From Nanobdellota archaeon (lineage in GTDB: Archaea; Nanobdellota; Nanobdellia; Pacearchaeales; UBA12030): a DNA stretch of 6,071 bases. Shown piece after piece: positions 1-5,599 of the stretch (the stretch's first letter is position 1; every line of letters begins with the position of its first letter). The notes under the pieces were generated by a model. It ran no database searches. It was not told where the DNA came from and saw only the letters and a list, made by a program, of their open reading frames with translations. Location of the stretch: NCBI GenBank assembly GCA_022572525.1, contig JACZVS010000033.1, positions 1 through 6,071 of the forward strand, given 5' to 3'. The position numbers were made by a program, and so were the translations under genes.

Positions 1-37
1 GAGATATATCAAGTAGATAGACTTCTGTTTGTGTCAT
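1..37 (-). CDS. Probable 5' end of an unidentified gene, cut by the left edge
   Basis: An ATG at 37-35 opens a frame reading MTQTEVYLLDIS and stays open to the window edge. The sequence AGGTG lies 11 nt upstream (minus strand, 53-49) and could act as a slightly distant Shine-Dalgarno. A TATA-like GATTTAAGAG lies roughly 29 nt upstream. The gene has the same orientation as all others in the window and would follow the Nudix gene after a short spacer. Twelve residues are too few to assign a family, and a chance open frame cannot be excluded. Confidence 0.35.
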   Translation of the reverse strand, partial: MTQTEVYLLDIS

Positions 38-145
38 CTTTTTATATACACCTAAAAACTCTTAAATCTTTCTGAGGAGTACACCCTCCAAGGTTAGAAT
101 AAAAATACTGTCAGCCACTAAGATTCTACATTGTCAGGAGGAGCA

Positions 146-850
146 TTATTTCATAGTGAGTACGCCATCCGTTTCTTCTAGAATAAAATGTTCAACATCT
201 ATAGACTTATCTGAATAATCCTTAAGCAATTTTATGTCAGAAGGAATCACCATCGGAATTTTATTGTCTACGACATCTTTATAATTAAACCAGCAAACTT
301 TTCCCTCCTCTCTTGATTCAATATCAAAGGATTCTGCTTCTAATGAAGTGATAATGAAAAGAAAAGAGTGTTTAAATCGAGAGTCTTCCCTTAACCTCTC
401 ATAAACAACTCCATTGTAGCCAATAAATTTAGCTTTTACTCTTGCCTCCTCAAAAACCTCTCTTTTGATAGTCTCTGGAATGGTTTCCCCACTAATCTGT
501 TTTCCTCCAAGAAAGCCCCAATAACCCTTATATGGCATTTTCCTTCTTTGGATTAAAAGTAATTTGTCGCCCCTTCTTACAATCCCTAAGATCACAGGTA
601 AAACTCCTACTTCTTTCTTAAAAATTTGAGAGAAATAAGGGATTAATCTTTGAGATTCGATAGTAAGAGAATAGCCCGTATCATCGCTTCTTAAAAACCC
701 TTTTTCTTTCATAAGGTTTAACTGATAACTAAGCTTGTTTGAACGAATTCCTGTACTCTTTACAATGCTGTTAAAGTTTAAGTTCTTGTTCTCACAAAGT
801 AACTTAAAAATACTCATGCGCTCTTTATTGCTTAATATGAACTCTTCCAT
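146..850 (-). CDS. Winged-helix domain fused to a Nudix hydrolase
   Basis: This 234-aa protein has two parts. Residues 1 to about 75 look like an ArsR/MarR-type winged helix: helices at 8-20 and 26-34, a recognition-like helix at 36-49 (SNKLSYQLNLMKEKGFL) and a wing at 53-65. Residues about 84-225 form a Nudix fold, which hydrolyses nucleoside diphosphates linked to another group. The Nudix box spans 116-138 with G116, E122, R130, E131, E134 and E135 in place, so the metal-binding REVFEE core is present. The usual glycine near the end of the box is R137, and the preceding loop is GFLGG rather than GFPGG. The substrate cannot be read from sequence. The start is supported by a TATA box centred 26 nt upstream, giving a leaderless mRNA. 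The winged helix suggests a ligand-sensing regulator or DNA-bound enzyme. In the known NrtR regulators the order is the opposite, Nudix first and winged helix last. Confidence 0.9.
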   Translation of the reverse strand: MEEFILSNKERMSIFKLLCENKNLNFNSIVKSTGIRSNKLSYQLNLMKEKGFLRSDDTGYSLTIESQRLIPYFSQIFKKEVGVLPVILGIVRRGDKLLLIQRRKMPYKGYWGFLGGKQISGETIPETIKREVFEEARVKAKFIGYNGVVYERLREDSRFKHSFLFIITSLEAESFDIESREEGKVCWFNYKDVVDNKIPMVIPSDIKLLKDYSDKSIDVEHFILEETDGVLTMK

Positions 851-870
851 ACAATTTATGGCTCTTTCAG

Positions 871-880
871 TTTTTTATAA
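871..880 (-). promoter_or_regulatory. TATA box of the HTH-Nudix gene
   Basis: On the minus strand this reads TTATAAAAAA and is centred about 26 nt before the ATG at 850. At normal archaeal TATA spacing transcription would begin at or beside the start codon. No Shine-Dalgarno is visible, which fits a leaderless transcript. Confidence 0.6.
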
Positions 881-1166
881 TCTACGTCAATGTTTATTGA
901 CCTTTGATTTTAAATATTTACCCTTTTTAAGTGGTATGGTAGTTGTTGATATATTCGTTGGTCTGCAGTTGGGATCAGAAGGAAAAGGAAGAATCTCTTC
1001 TTATTTCCTACGTAGTTTTTAACAAATGCCCACTTAAGGATCGTAATATCGAGAATTAAAATGCACCAAACATTCTGAGAAGTGCCCCGTCCGAGAGTTA
1101 TTGGGGATTTTAACTTTATACATAAATCTTGTATAATTTTTATATCCTTCTGATATTATCCACCCA
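881..1166. other. Intergenic spacer with no gene recognised
   Basis: This spacer lies between the stop of the helical repeat gene and the promoter of the Nudix gene. I see no gene with a usable start, no tRNA and no recognisable RNA family. It holds a 7-bp perfect inverted repeat at 1116-1136 (TTATACA, 7-nt loop, TGTATAA) just past the repeat gene, which could be a 3'-end hairpin. AT-rich boxes occur in both directions, for example CCTTTTTAAG on the plus strand near 922-931. A minus-strand frame ending with TAA at 912-910 is open for about 60 codons but has no start. Confidence 0.6.
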
Positions 1167-1853
1167 TCACCCTTTAATTTTTTCTACTTCATCAGTAATA
1201 TCTATTCCACCTCTTTCAGCAAACTCTAACGCAGCCTTTAATAAGGAATCTCTTATAGTGGTGTTTCTCTGTGAAATCGTCCTCGCAGCACTTAAGCTTT
1301 CATCAACCGCTTTCCTATACCTGATATCCATTTCTCCTGGAAAGGCTATTGATTCTATTTCTTCAAGTTCATCATCGATATTCATTCCAATTTTTCCGGC
1401 ATATTCTTTGGCGTATTCTAAAGCAGAATGTAAAGTTAAATAATCATTTTCGTTTTGTGCACAAGATTTTGCAATCTCTAAACTTTCAACAACCCCTTTA
1501 AAACATCCTTTAATTTCAATTTCCCTAACCATTCTAGAAATATCTTTGCCTATACTCTTTGCATAACTTATGGCCTTTTCTAAGGAATATGCCATGTCCT
1601 TGATTGGTCCTTTTTCCACTGCATGACATGCCGCTCTGATTTCTTCATCGATAGAGATCCCAAATCCTCTTAATCGAATTTCTTTGATTTTATCAGAAAG
1701 GTCAATTCCAGCTTCTTCTGCATATGCTTTTACATCCATTAACTGAATATTCATTCCAGCTAGATAAGGCGAAGGAGAAGAGGCATATAGCTCTGCGGTT
1801 TCTAAAGCTTTTCTGATTCTTTCCCTTGCATATTTATCACTATTTCTTTCCAT
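1167..1853 (-). CDS. Four-repeat all-alpha protein of unknown function
   Basis: This 228-aa protein has no signal peptide or membrane segment, so it is probably cytoplasmic. It is made almost entirely of degenerate helical repeats of about 45-55 residues, at about 14-66, 72-118, 123-172 and 184-228. Each ends in a similar block: YAEEAGIDLSDKIKEI (44-59), YAKSIGKDISRMVREI (97-112), YAKEYAGKIGMNIDDELEEI (147-166, with an insertion) and FAERGGIDITDEVEKI (211-226). The core is roughly (Y/F)A-x2-x-G-x-(D/N)-I-(S/D/T)-x-x-(V/L/I)-x-E-I, an acidic turn between two amphipathic helices. This is what a TPR- or HEAT-like helical solenoid for protein binding looks like, but I do not recognise a named family. 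The ATG at 1853 lies 26 nt after a TATA box, so the mRNA is probably leaderless and the gene transcribed alone. No catalytic motif is visible. Confidence 0.85.
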   Translation of the reverse strand: MERNSDKYARERIRKALETAELYASSPSPYLAGMNIQLMDVKAYAEEAGIDLSDKIKEIRLRGFGISIDEEIRAACHAVEKGPIKDMAYSLEKAISYAKSIGKDISRMVREIEIKGCFKGVVESLEIAKSCAQNENDYLTLHSALEYAKEYAGKIGMNIDDELEEIESIAFPGEMDIRYRKAVDESLSAARTISQRNTTIRDSLLKAALEFAERGGIDITDEVEKIKG

Positions 1854-1873
1854 AACGATTAAATTTCTTTGGT

Positions 1874-1883
1874 GTTTATAAAC
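1874..1883 (-). promoter_or_regulatory. TATA box of the helical repeat gene
   Basis: The palindromic GTTTATAAAC is centred about 26 nt before the ATG at 1853, preceded on the minus strand by A-rich AATAAAAAG as a possible BRE. It predicts a transcript starting at the start codon, with no leader. Confidence 0.6.
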
Positions 1884-1937
1884 CTTTTTATTAGTAACTA
1901 CTGCATAAAGACAACTAAATGTAAAGATTTATGGATC

Positions 1938-1982
1938 TTGACCTCCCAAGAACGCCGAAGGAGGGTGGTATTGGGAGGTTGA
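1938..1982. repeat. Strong hairpin enclosing a tRNA-Ser 3'-end copy
   Basis: ACCTCCCAA at 1941-1949 is perfectly complementary to TTGGGAGGT at 1971-1979, a 9-bp stem. In plus-strand RNA it extends to 12 bp with two G-U wobbles and a U-A pair; in minus-strand RNA those wobble positions become mismatches. The 21-nt loop contains a 15-bp exact copy of the end of the tRNA-Ser gene (1951-1965). A smaller hairpin, AAGAT/ATCTT with a 6-nt loop, lies beside it at 1924-1939. On the minus strand the structure follows the methyltransferase stop and could serve as a 3'-end hairpin. On the plus strand it could be part of a small RNA. Confidence 0.6.
1951..1965 (-). repeat. 15-bp copy of the tRNA-Ser 3' end (possible att remnant)
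   Basis: On the minus strand this reads CCCTCCTTCGGCGTT. It is identical to the T-stem 3' strand, acceptor 3' strand, discriminator G and two flanking T's of the tRNA-Ser gene (2663-2677). Identity ends sharply on both sides. The two copies are in the same orientation and bracket a segment of about 0.7 kb that holds only the methyltransferase. The position matches what tRNA-directed integration leaves, but no integrase gene is present in the window. Confidence 0.45.
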
Positions 1983-2012
1983 ACAATCCTATTGCGAATA
2001 AGTTTCGATGTT

Positions 2013-2645
2013 TCATTTTCTTACTTTCTCCTTTTGAACAAAATAATACAATTGATGTTCTTTAGAACCTTCTGGTGTTTTAAAGAAAAAATCCCTCCTC
2101 CAAATTATTCTGAAGCCAGATCGGCGCAAAATTTCCTCAATTTCTTTCTTTGTGAATTCACTGAAAAATACTTTTTTACCAAGGAATTCAAAATATCCCT
2201 CTTTTTTGCCCCTGTTTACTGAAAAAAGTAAATAGCCCCTGTCTTTCAGAATTTTATTAAAATTTTTGAATATTCTTTGGACTTTGCTTTTTTCTAAATG
2301 CAGTAAGGCAAAGAAAGAAACAATTGCATTAAATGTTCTTGCAGGAAATTTCAAATCATACATGCTCATTATTTTGAATTTCGCCTTCGGTGTACTTTTC
2401 CTCGCTTGACTAATTAATTTACTTGAAATATCAATTCCAGTAACTTGATAGCCTTTTTGCGAGAGAAATTTTGCTACTGGTTTTCCAAAACCGCAACCAG
2501 CGTCTAGAATTCTTACCTTACGAGGGATTTTTTCTAGTAAATCCTTTAGTTGTATTATTTCGTTATCTCGACTTTTCTTGTAAAATCTCAAACATCTTTC
2601 TCCTGTTTCATCATACCATTTACGTGTAATAGTTTGAGATTTCAT
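2013..2645 (-). CDS. Class I SAM-dependent methyltransferase
   Basis: I place the start at the ATG at 2645, giving 210 aa. A longer frame from 2705 would run through the tRNA-Ser gene and is not credible, while the 2645 start has GAGGGG 9 nt upstream. Motif I is LDAGCGFG (47-54), binding the SAM methionine end. The acidic end of strand beta-2 is GID (70-72), which contacts the ribose. Motif II lies in FNAIVSFFALLHL (105-117), with N where D is common. Motif III is ILKDRGYLLFSV (132-143). Length and layout fit the Methyltransf_11/25-like group, which methylates small molecules, lipids or proteins; nothing identifies the substrate. The gene starts 19 nt after the tRNA with no promoter between, so it is probably cotranscribed with tRNA-Ser. 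A tRNA-modifying role is possible but not shown by its motifs. Confidence 0.88.
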   Translation of the reverse strand: MKSQTITRKWYDETGERCLRFYKKSRDNEIIQLKDLLEKIPRKVRILDAGCGFGKPVAKFLSQKGYQVTGIDISSKLISQARKSTPKAKFKIMSMYDLKFPARTFNAIVSFFALLHLEKSKVQRIFKNFNKILKDRGYLLFSVNRGKKEGYFEFLGKKVFFSEFTKKEIEEILRRSGFRIIWRRDFFFKTPEGSKEHQLYYFVQKEKVRK

Positions 2646-2654
2646 AAATCTTAA

Positions 2655-2660
2655 CCCCTC
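2655..2660 (-). promoter_or_regulatory. Shine-Dalgarno sequence of the methyltransferase
   Basis: The minus strand reads GAGGGG, 9 nt before the ATG at 2645. It lies in the 19-nt spacer between the tRNA 3' end and the coding region. It supports the short start and translation from the downstream part of a tRNA-mRNA transcript after tRNA release. Confidence 0.55.
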
Positions 2661-2664
2661 TAAA

Positions 2665-2748
2665 CGCCGAAGGAGGGAGTCGAACCCCCATGGCCCGAAG
2701 GCCACAGGCTTTCCAGGCCTGCGCGTCTACCAGTTCCGCCACCTCGGC
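2665..2748 (-). tRNA. tRNA-Ser, anticodon GGA
   Basis: An 84-nt class II tRNA. The acceptor stem GCCGAGG pairs with CTTCGGC (one G-U), and the discriminator is G73, as expected for archaeal serine tRNAs. The D arm has GCG/CGC. The anticodon stem CAGGC/GCCTG closes the loop CTGGAAA, giving anticodon GGA, which reads UCC and UCU. The variable arm is a 4-bp GGCC/GGCC stem with a TTCG tetraloop. The T arm is GGGGG/CCCTC around the canonical TTCGACT loop. There is no intron, and CCA is not encoded because the next bases are TTT. It follows the S10-linked 89-aa gene with its own TATA box and precedes the methyltransferase. EF-1alpha, S10 and tRNA-Ser lying together is a known archaeal arrangement. 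Confidence 0.97.
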
Positions 2749-2771
2749 ATATGAAGTTTAAAAGAAGGAGA

Positions 2772-2784
2772 GTTAAAAAGCTTT
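2772..2784 (-). promoter_or_regulatory. Promoter of tRNA-Ser and methyltransferase
   Basis: The minus strand reads AAAAGCTTTTTAAC, with the TATA-like CTTTTTAA centred about 29 nt before the tRNA 5' end. The same AAAGCTTTTTA block stands before EF-1alpha and the lipoprotein gene. It lies just past the stop of the 89-aa gene, so the tRNA can be transcribed independently of the S10 transcript. Confidence 0.55.
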
Positions 2785-2793
2785 TGAGGAGAA

Positions 2794-3063
2794 TTAATTC
2801 AGATATGTTGCCCTTCTCGTCTTTCTCACCCTTTTTAGAACACTAACTGAAAGATCTGGTTTTTCGGTAAGTCTTCCCTCTTCATAAAGCTCATTGAAAG
2901 CTTGCTGCATATGATGATCTTCAACTTTGTAATCTAATCTTGCATTTGCAAAGTTTCGAAGTATAGACGGCATTTGTCCAGGAAATTCTTCTGGGATAGT
3001 GTATAACAGAACTCTTTTAAGCTGCACTATTTTATCACTAAATGTTAACTTTTCTAGAGACAT
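2794..3063 (-). CDS. Unrecognised 89-aa protein coupled to S10
   Basis: The ATG at 3063 lies one base after the S10 stop codon, so the gene almost certainly shares the S10 transcript and depends on translational coupling. A TTG nine bases earlier would overlap S10 and is less likely. The protein is soluble and mixed-charge. Predicted helices lie at about 6-20, 28-42 and 50-61, followed by GRLTEKPDLSVSVLKRVRKTRR (63-84), which would suit a beta wing and a basic tail. This resembles a small winged helix, and QQAFNELYEEGRL (53-65) is typical of the end of such a recognition helix. I cannot name a family. Its position suggests a nucleic-acid-binding or translation-related role, but that is inference. 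Confidence 0.8.
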   Translation of the reverse strand: MSLEKLTFSDKIVQLKRVLLYTIPEEFPGQMPSILRNFANARLDYKVEDHHMQQAFNELYEEGRLTEKPDLSVSVLKRVRKTRRATYLN

Positions 3064-3064
3064 C

Positions 3065-3373
3065 TTAATCAATCATCTCTATTTCCATATTGACATCTTT
3101 GGGCACAAGGATCCTCATAACTTGCCTTAACACTTTTTCATCTCTTGGCAAGTCAATGAGTCTTTTATGAATTCTCATTTCAAATCTGTCAAAAGTTGCC
3201 TTGCCATCTCCGCAAGGAGATTTCCTTGTAGTAATTTTAAGCCTTCTTGTTGGCAAAGGGATAGGACCTCTGACTACAGCTCCAGATGACTTAGCGATCT
3301 CTCTAATTTCATCGCAGATATCATTCATTCTTCCTATATCGATTGATGTTAACTTGATTCTTGTCTTTGGCAT
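3065..3373 (-). CDS. rpsJ: 30S ribosomal protein S10
   Basis: At 102 aa this is the normal length of archaeal S10 (uS10), a small-subunit protein of the 30S head. The archaeal form is clear from the N-terminus MPKTRIKLTSID, the GAVVRGPIPLPTRRLKITTRKSPCGDG segment (31-57) containing the extended loop that reaches into the head, and the C-terminal half with FEMRIHKRLIDLP and VMRILVPKDVNMEIEMID. The TATA box is centred about 46 nt upstream, which predicts a leader of roughly 20 nt ending AGGAAAATG with only a weak Shine-Dalgarno. The next gene starts one base after the stop. In many archaea this gene directly follows EF-1alpha; here a lipoprotein gene lies between them. Confidence 0.98.
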   Translation of the reverse strand: MPKTRIKLTSIDIGRMNDICDEIREIAKSSGAVVRGPIPLPTRRLKITTRKSPCGDGKATFDRFEMRIHKRLIDLPRDEKVLRQVMRILVPKDVNMEIEMID

Positions 3374-3414
3374 TTTCCTGTCTAAGTGATAATAAGATAC
3401 TGTATTGAGAGAGG

Positions 3415-3423
3415 TATAAAAAG
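3415..3423 (-). promoter_or_regulatory. TATA box of rpsJ
   Basis: CTTTTTATA on the minus strand, centred about 46 nt before the S10 ATG, predicts a short leader of about 20 nt. EF-1alpha shows the same 46-nt distance, whereas other genes in the window look leaderless. A separate promoter shows that S10 does not rely on readthrough from EF-1alpha. Confidence 0.55.
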
Positions 3424-3539
3424 TTTATGGAGCGCAAGGGCTTCTGTAATTATCAAGAATTCTATTAGGTTCTTCTTGCTGGCACCCCTTAAGTGTAATT
3501 TAAGAAGACTTAACAAATATTATTACGGAGAGTTACCTC

Positions 3540-4148
3540 TTACTGCCTTCTCCTCTTTGCCAATTCACTTAAGCCCCAATCAGCAAGAAGAAGCAATTGC
3601 TCTAGAGGTACCGAACTTGTTGCTACATTGTTCTTTTCGTTTGGATCTTCTATTTTTTTATTCGGGTCATTCACATCTACCATATATACTGTATGCTTAA
3701 ATTTAATTTTCTCGGCATGTTTTAAAGTTTCGTGAGATTCTGGATTGTTAAAGAAAGCGCTAAGAGTGTCATATAAGTCCGCCGCAAGATTTTCAGGGTA
3801 AAATATTTTTAAATCATTCTCATCACGCACCCCAATACCCTCATATAGTGTTACTGGAGTTCCACCATCAACTATGGCCTCCATTCTAAACCTTACTGTA
3901 CCTTCAGGGATATATGCATTTGCTGGAGAAACTTCTCCATGAAATTCTGTACCAATAAACTCAACTTTAATTGCCAGATCTGGTTTTGCATCATAATTAA
4001 ACTGTGGTTGAGATTGAGAATAAGTCTCTTCAGCTTTAGACTTTTGAGAATCCTCGTTTGAGCAGCCTTGCAATCCAAATCCTGAAGCAAGTGAAACTCC
4101 AAATGCCAGTACTGCAAGGCCTGATCTATACCACTCTTTTTTTGCCAT
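3540..4148 (-). CDS. Short lipoprotein with a CARDB-like C-terminal part
   Basis: I choose the ATG at 4148 (202 aa, MAKKEWYRSG) because a TATA box sits 26 nt upstream and because it gives a clean signal peptide. The frame could be extended to 4223 or 4157, but the first overlaps the end of EF-1alpha and the second lies too close to the TATA box. Residues 1-28 have a basic n-region and a hydrophobic core, followed by the lipobox LQGC with C29 as the probable lipidated cysteine. A polar linker (30-52) follows. The rest begins KPDLAI and ends with VDVNDPNKKIEDPNEKNNVA (157-176), the ending typical of CARDB-type immunoglobulin-like adhesion domains, but the spacing is loose and an insertion of helical character lies at about 119-147. 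The C-terminus is basic (KRRRQ). It is probably membrane-anchored and exposed outside the cell; the binding partner is unknown. Confidence 0.85.
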   Translation of the reverse strand: MAKKEWYRSGLAVLAFGVSLASGFGLQGCSNEDSQKSKAEETYSQSQPQFNYDAKPDLAIKVEFIGTEFHGEVSPANAYIPEGTVRFRMEAIVDGGTPVTLYEGIGVRDENDLKIFYPENLAADLYDTLSAFFNNPESHETLKHAEKIKFKHTVYMVDVNDPNKKIEDPNEKNNVATSSVPLEQLLLLADWGLSELAKRRRQ

Positions 4149-4170
4149 CAATAGCATGTGCACTCGAGAA

Positions 4171-4182
4171 TAAAAAGCTTTT
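4171..4182 (-). promoter_or_regulatory. Promoter of the lipoprotein gene
   Basis: The minus strand reads AAAAGCTTTTTA, with the TATA part centred about 26 nt before the ATG at 4148. It lies in the short gap after the EF-1alpha stop. It fixes the likely start and shows the gene has its own leaderless transcript inside the EF-1alpha to S10 interval. Confidence 0.6.
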
Positions 4183-4209
4183 GCTTTTTTTGGGCATTTC
4201 GAGAAAGAA

Positions 4210-5487
4210 TTACTTAGCCACAATGTCTATACATACACCGGCAGCAACAGTCTGTCCGGCATCTCTAATTGCGAATCCGCTAAGATGTGGGTTGTCTTTC
4301 TGCCTTTCGATTACAAGTGGTTTGAGAGGAACAAACTTGACTTCTGCAACATCTCCGTTTTTGATGAAGTCTGGATTTTCCTGAATAACAGCGCCTGTCT
4401 TAGGGTCAAGCTTTTTCGTAATAGCTTCAACTCTGCAAGGAACTTGAGCTGTATGTACATGGAAAACAGGAGTATAGCCTTTTGCAATTACAGTTGGATG
4501 GTTGATGACAGCTATCTTGGCTGTGAATTCCTTAACAACTTTTGGGGGGTTAACTACAGAGGAAATTATGTCTCCTCTTGCCATATCTTTCTTACCAATC
4601 CCTCTTATGCTAATTCCAACATTATCACCTGCTTGAGCTTTATCAAGATGCTCATGATGCATCTCTATTGTTTTAACTTCTCCTTCTATTCCTTTTCCGC
4701 TTCTTCCAGGCAACACAATAACTTTTTCTCCAGTCCTCATTGTGCCTGTTTCAATCTTTCCAACAGGAACTGTTCCTACCCCTGTAATTTCATACACATC
4801 TTGAATAGGCATTCTTAATGGCAAGTCAGTTGGAGGTTTAGGCATCTCAAATGTGTCAAAGACCTCCATTAATGTAGGTCCTTTATACCATGCTGTCTTA
4901 TCGCTTTTCTTAGCAATATTATCTCCTTGATATGCAGATGCAGGAATAAAATGTACCTTTTCAGGTTTATAGCCGGCTTGCTTAAGCAAAGCAGACATTT
5001 CTTCAACAACTTTCTTGTACTTTGCCTCTTCGAATTTAACAACATCCATCTTATTCACTAAGACGGCAACTTGAGAAACTCCCATTGTCCTACAAAGCCA
5101 TACATGCTCTTTTGTTTGAGCCATTATTCCTTCAGGAGCCGCCACAACAAGAATAGCAGCATCTGCCTGGCTTGTTCCTGTAATCATGTTCTTAACAAAG
5201 TCTCTGTGTCCGGGAGCATCGATTATAGTGACATTCCACTTCTTTGTTGGAAACTTTTTGTAAGCTAGATCTATTGTAACTCCCCTTTCTCTCTCTTCTT
5301 TAAGGTGATCCATAATAAAAGCGAATTCAAAACCCTTTTTTCCAAGCTTTTCAGCAATATCTTTGATCTTCTTAAGCTCTGGTTCTGACAGCTTTCCACT
5401 ATCATATAAAAGGCGTCCTACAGCTGTGCTTTTTCCATGGTCTACATGGCCTACAAATATAATGTTTAGGTTCTGTTTTTCTGCCAT
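4210..5487 (-). CDS. tuf: Translation elongation factor EF-1alpha
   Basis: This GTPase carries aminoacyl-tRNA to the ribosomal A site. At 425 aa it has normal archaeal length. GTP-binding motifs are all present: GHVDHGKS (13-20), switch I RGVTID (68-73), DAPGH (90-94), NKMD (145-148) and SAY (184-186). Domain 2 begins around LPLRMPIQDVYEITGVGTVPVG, and domain 3 contains HPTVIAKGYTPVFHVHTAQVPCR, both standard. The ATG at 5487 gives the family N-terminus MAEKQNLNIIFVGH; an upstream TTG at 5508 would add seven residues but lies where transcription probably starts. Two TATA-like boxes precede the gene, centred 46 and about 117 nt before the ATG, so expression may be driven by tandem promoters. 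No truncation or missing catalytic residue is seen. S10 and tRNA-Ser follow downstream. Confidence 0.99.
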   Translation of the reverse strand: MAEKQNLNIIFVGHVDHGKSTAVGRLLYDSGKLSEPELKKIKDIAEKLGKKGFEFAFIMDHLKEERERGVTIDLAYKKFPTKKWNVTIIDAPGHRDFVKNMITGTSQADAAILVVAAPEGIMAQTKEHVWLCRTMGVSQVAVLVNKMDVVKFEEAKYKKVVEEMSALLKQAGYKPEKVHFIPASAYQGDNIAKKSDKTAWYKGPTLMEVFDTFEMPKPPTDLPLRMPIQDVYEITGVGTVPVGKIETGTMRTGEKVIVLPGRSGKGIEGEVKTIEMHHEHLDKAQAGDNVGISIRGIGKKDMARGDIISSVVNPPKVVKEFTAKIAVINHPTVIAKGYTPVFHVHTAQVPCRVEAITKKLDPKTGAVIQENPDFIKNGDVAEVKFVPLKPLVIERQKDNPHLSGFAIRDAGQTVAAGVCIDIVAK

Positions 5488-5524
5488 TTTCACGGTTTCG
5501 CTTACCAATCTAGATAATAATGTT

Positions 5525-5542
5525 AAGCTTTTTAAAGCTTTT
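5525..5542 (-). promoter_or_regulatory. Proximal EF-1alpha promoter, near-palindromic
   Basis: The minus strand reads AAAAGCTTTAAAAAGCTT, centred about 46 nt before the EF-1alpha ATG, for a leader of roughly 20 nt. The core is an inverted repeat of AAGCTTT and AAAGCTT separated by two bases (5525-5540), so a BRE/TATA-like block is present on both strands. Confidence 0.55.
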
Positions 5543-5599
5543 CAATTAAAGCTAAAAACTCAGAGCTCAAGATCAAGTACTTAGAAATGTGAGTTTAGG

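Noticed and set aside
75..134. Repeated GTCAG words and a small GGAG/CTCC hairpin after the Nudix gene
   Set aside because: The arms are four bases and the repeats seven or fewer, within chance expectation.
735..1022. Plus-strand open frame of 95 codons overlapping the Nudix start
   Set aside because: Its first part is antisense to the winged-helix domain, and there is no supporting start signal or recognisable domain.
910..1105. Minus-strand frame of about 60 codons open in the spacer, ending with TAA at 912-910
   Set aside because: It has no ATG, GTG or Shine-Dalgarno-supported start, its composition (hydrophobic and aromatic runs) is not that of a recognisable domain, and such lengths arise by chance.
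2646..2705. N-terminal extension of the methyltransferase (20 codons from 2705)
   Set aside because: Most of it is translated from the tRNA-Ser gene, and the ATG at 2645 has a Shine-Dalgarno and a normal family N-terminus.
3455..3479. CAAGAA/TTCTTG inverted repeat upstream of rpsJ
   Set aside because: A 6-bp arm around a 13-nt loop in AT-rich DNA is not convincing as an operator or terminator.
4285..4818. Plus-strand open frame of 177 codons
   Set aside because: It lies wholly inside EF-1alpha on the opposite strand; it is a coding shadow with no promoter or family.
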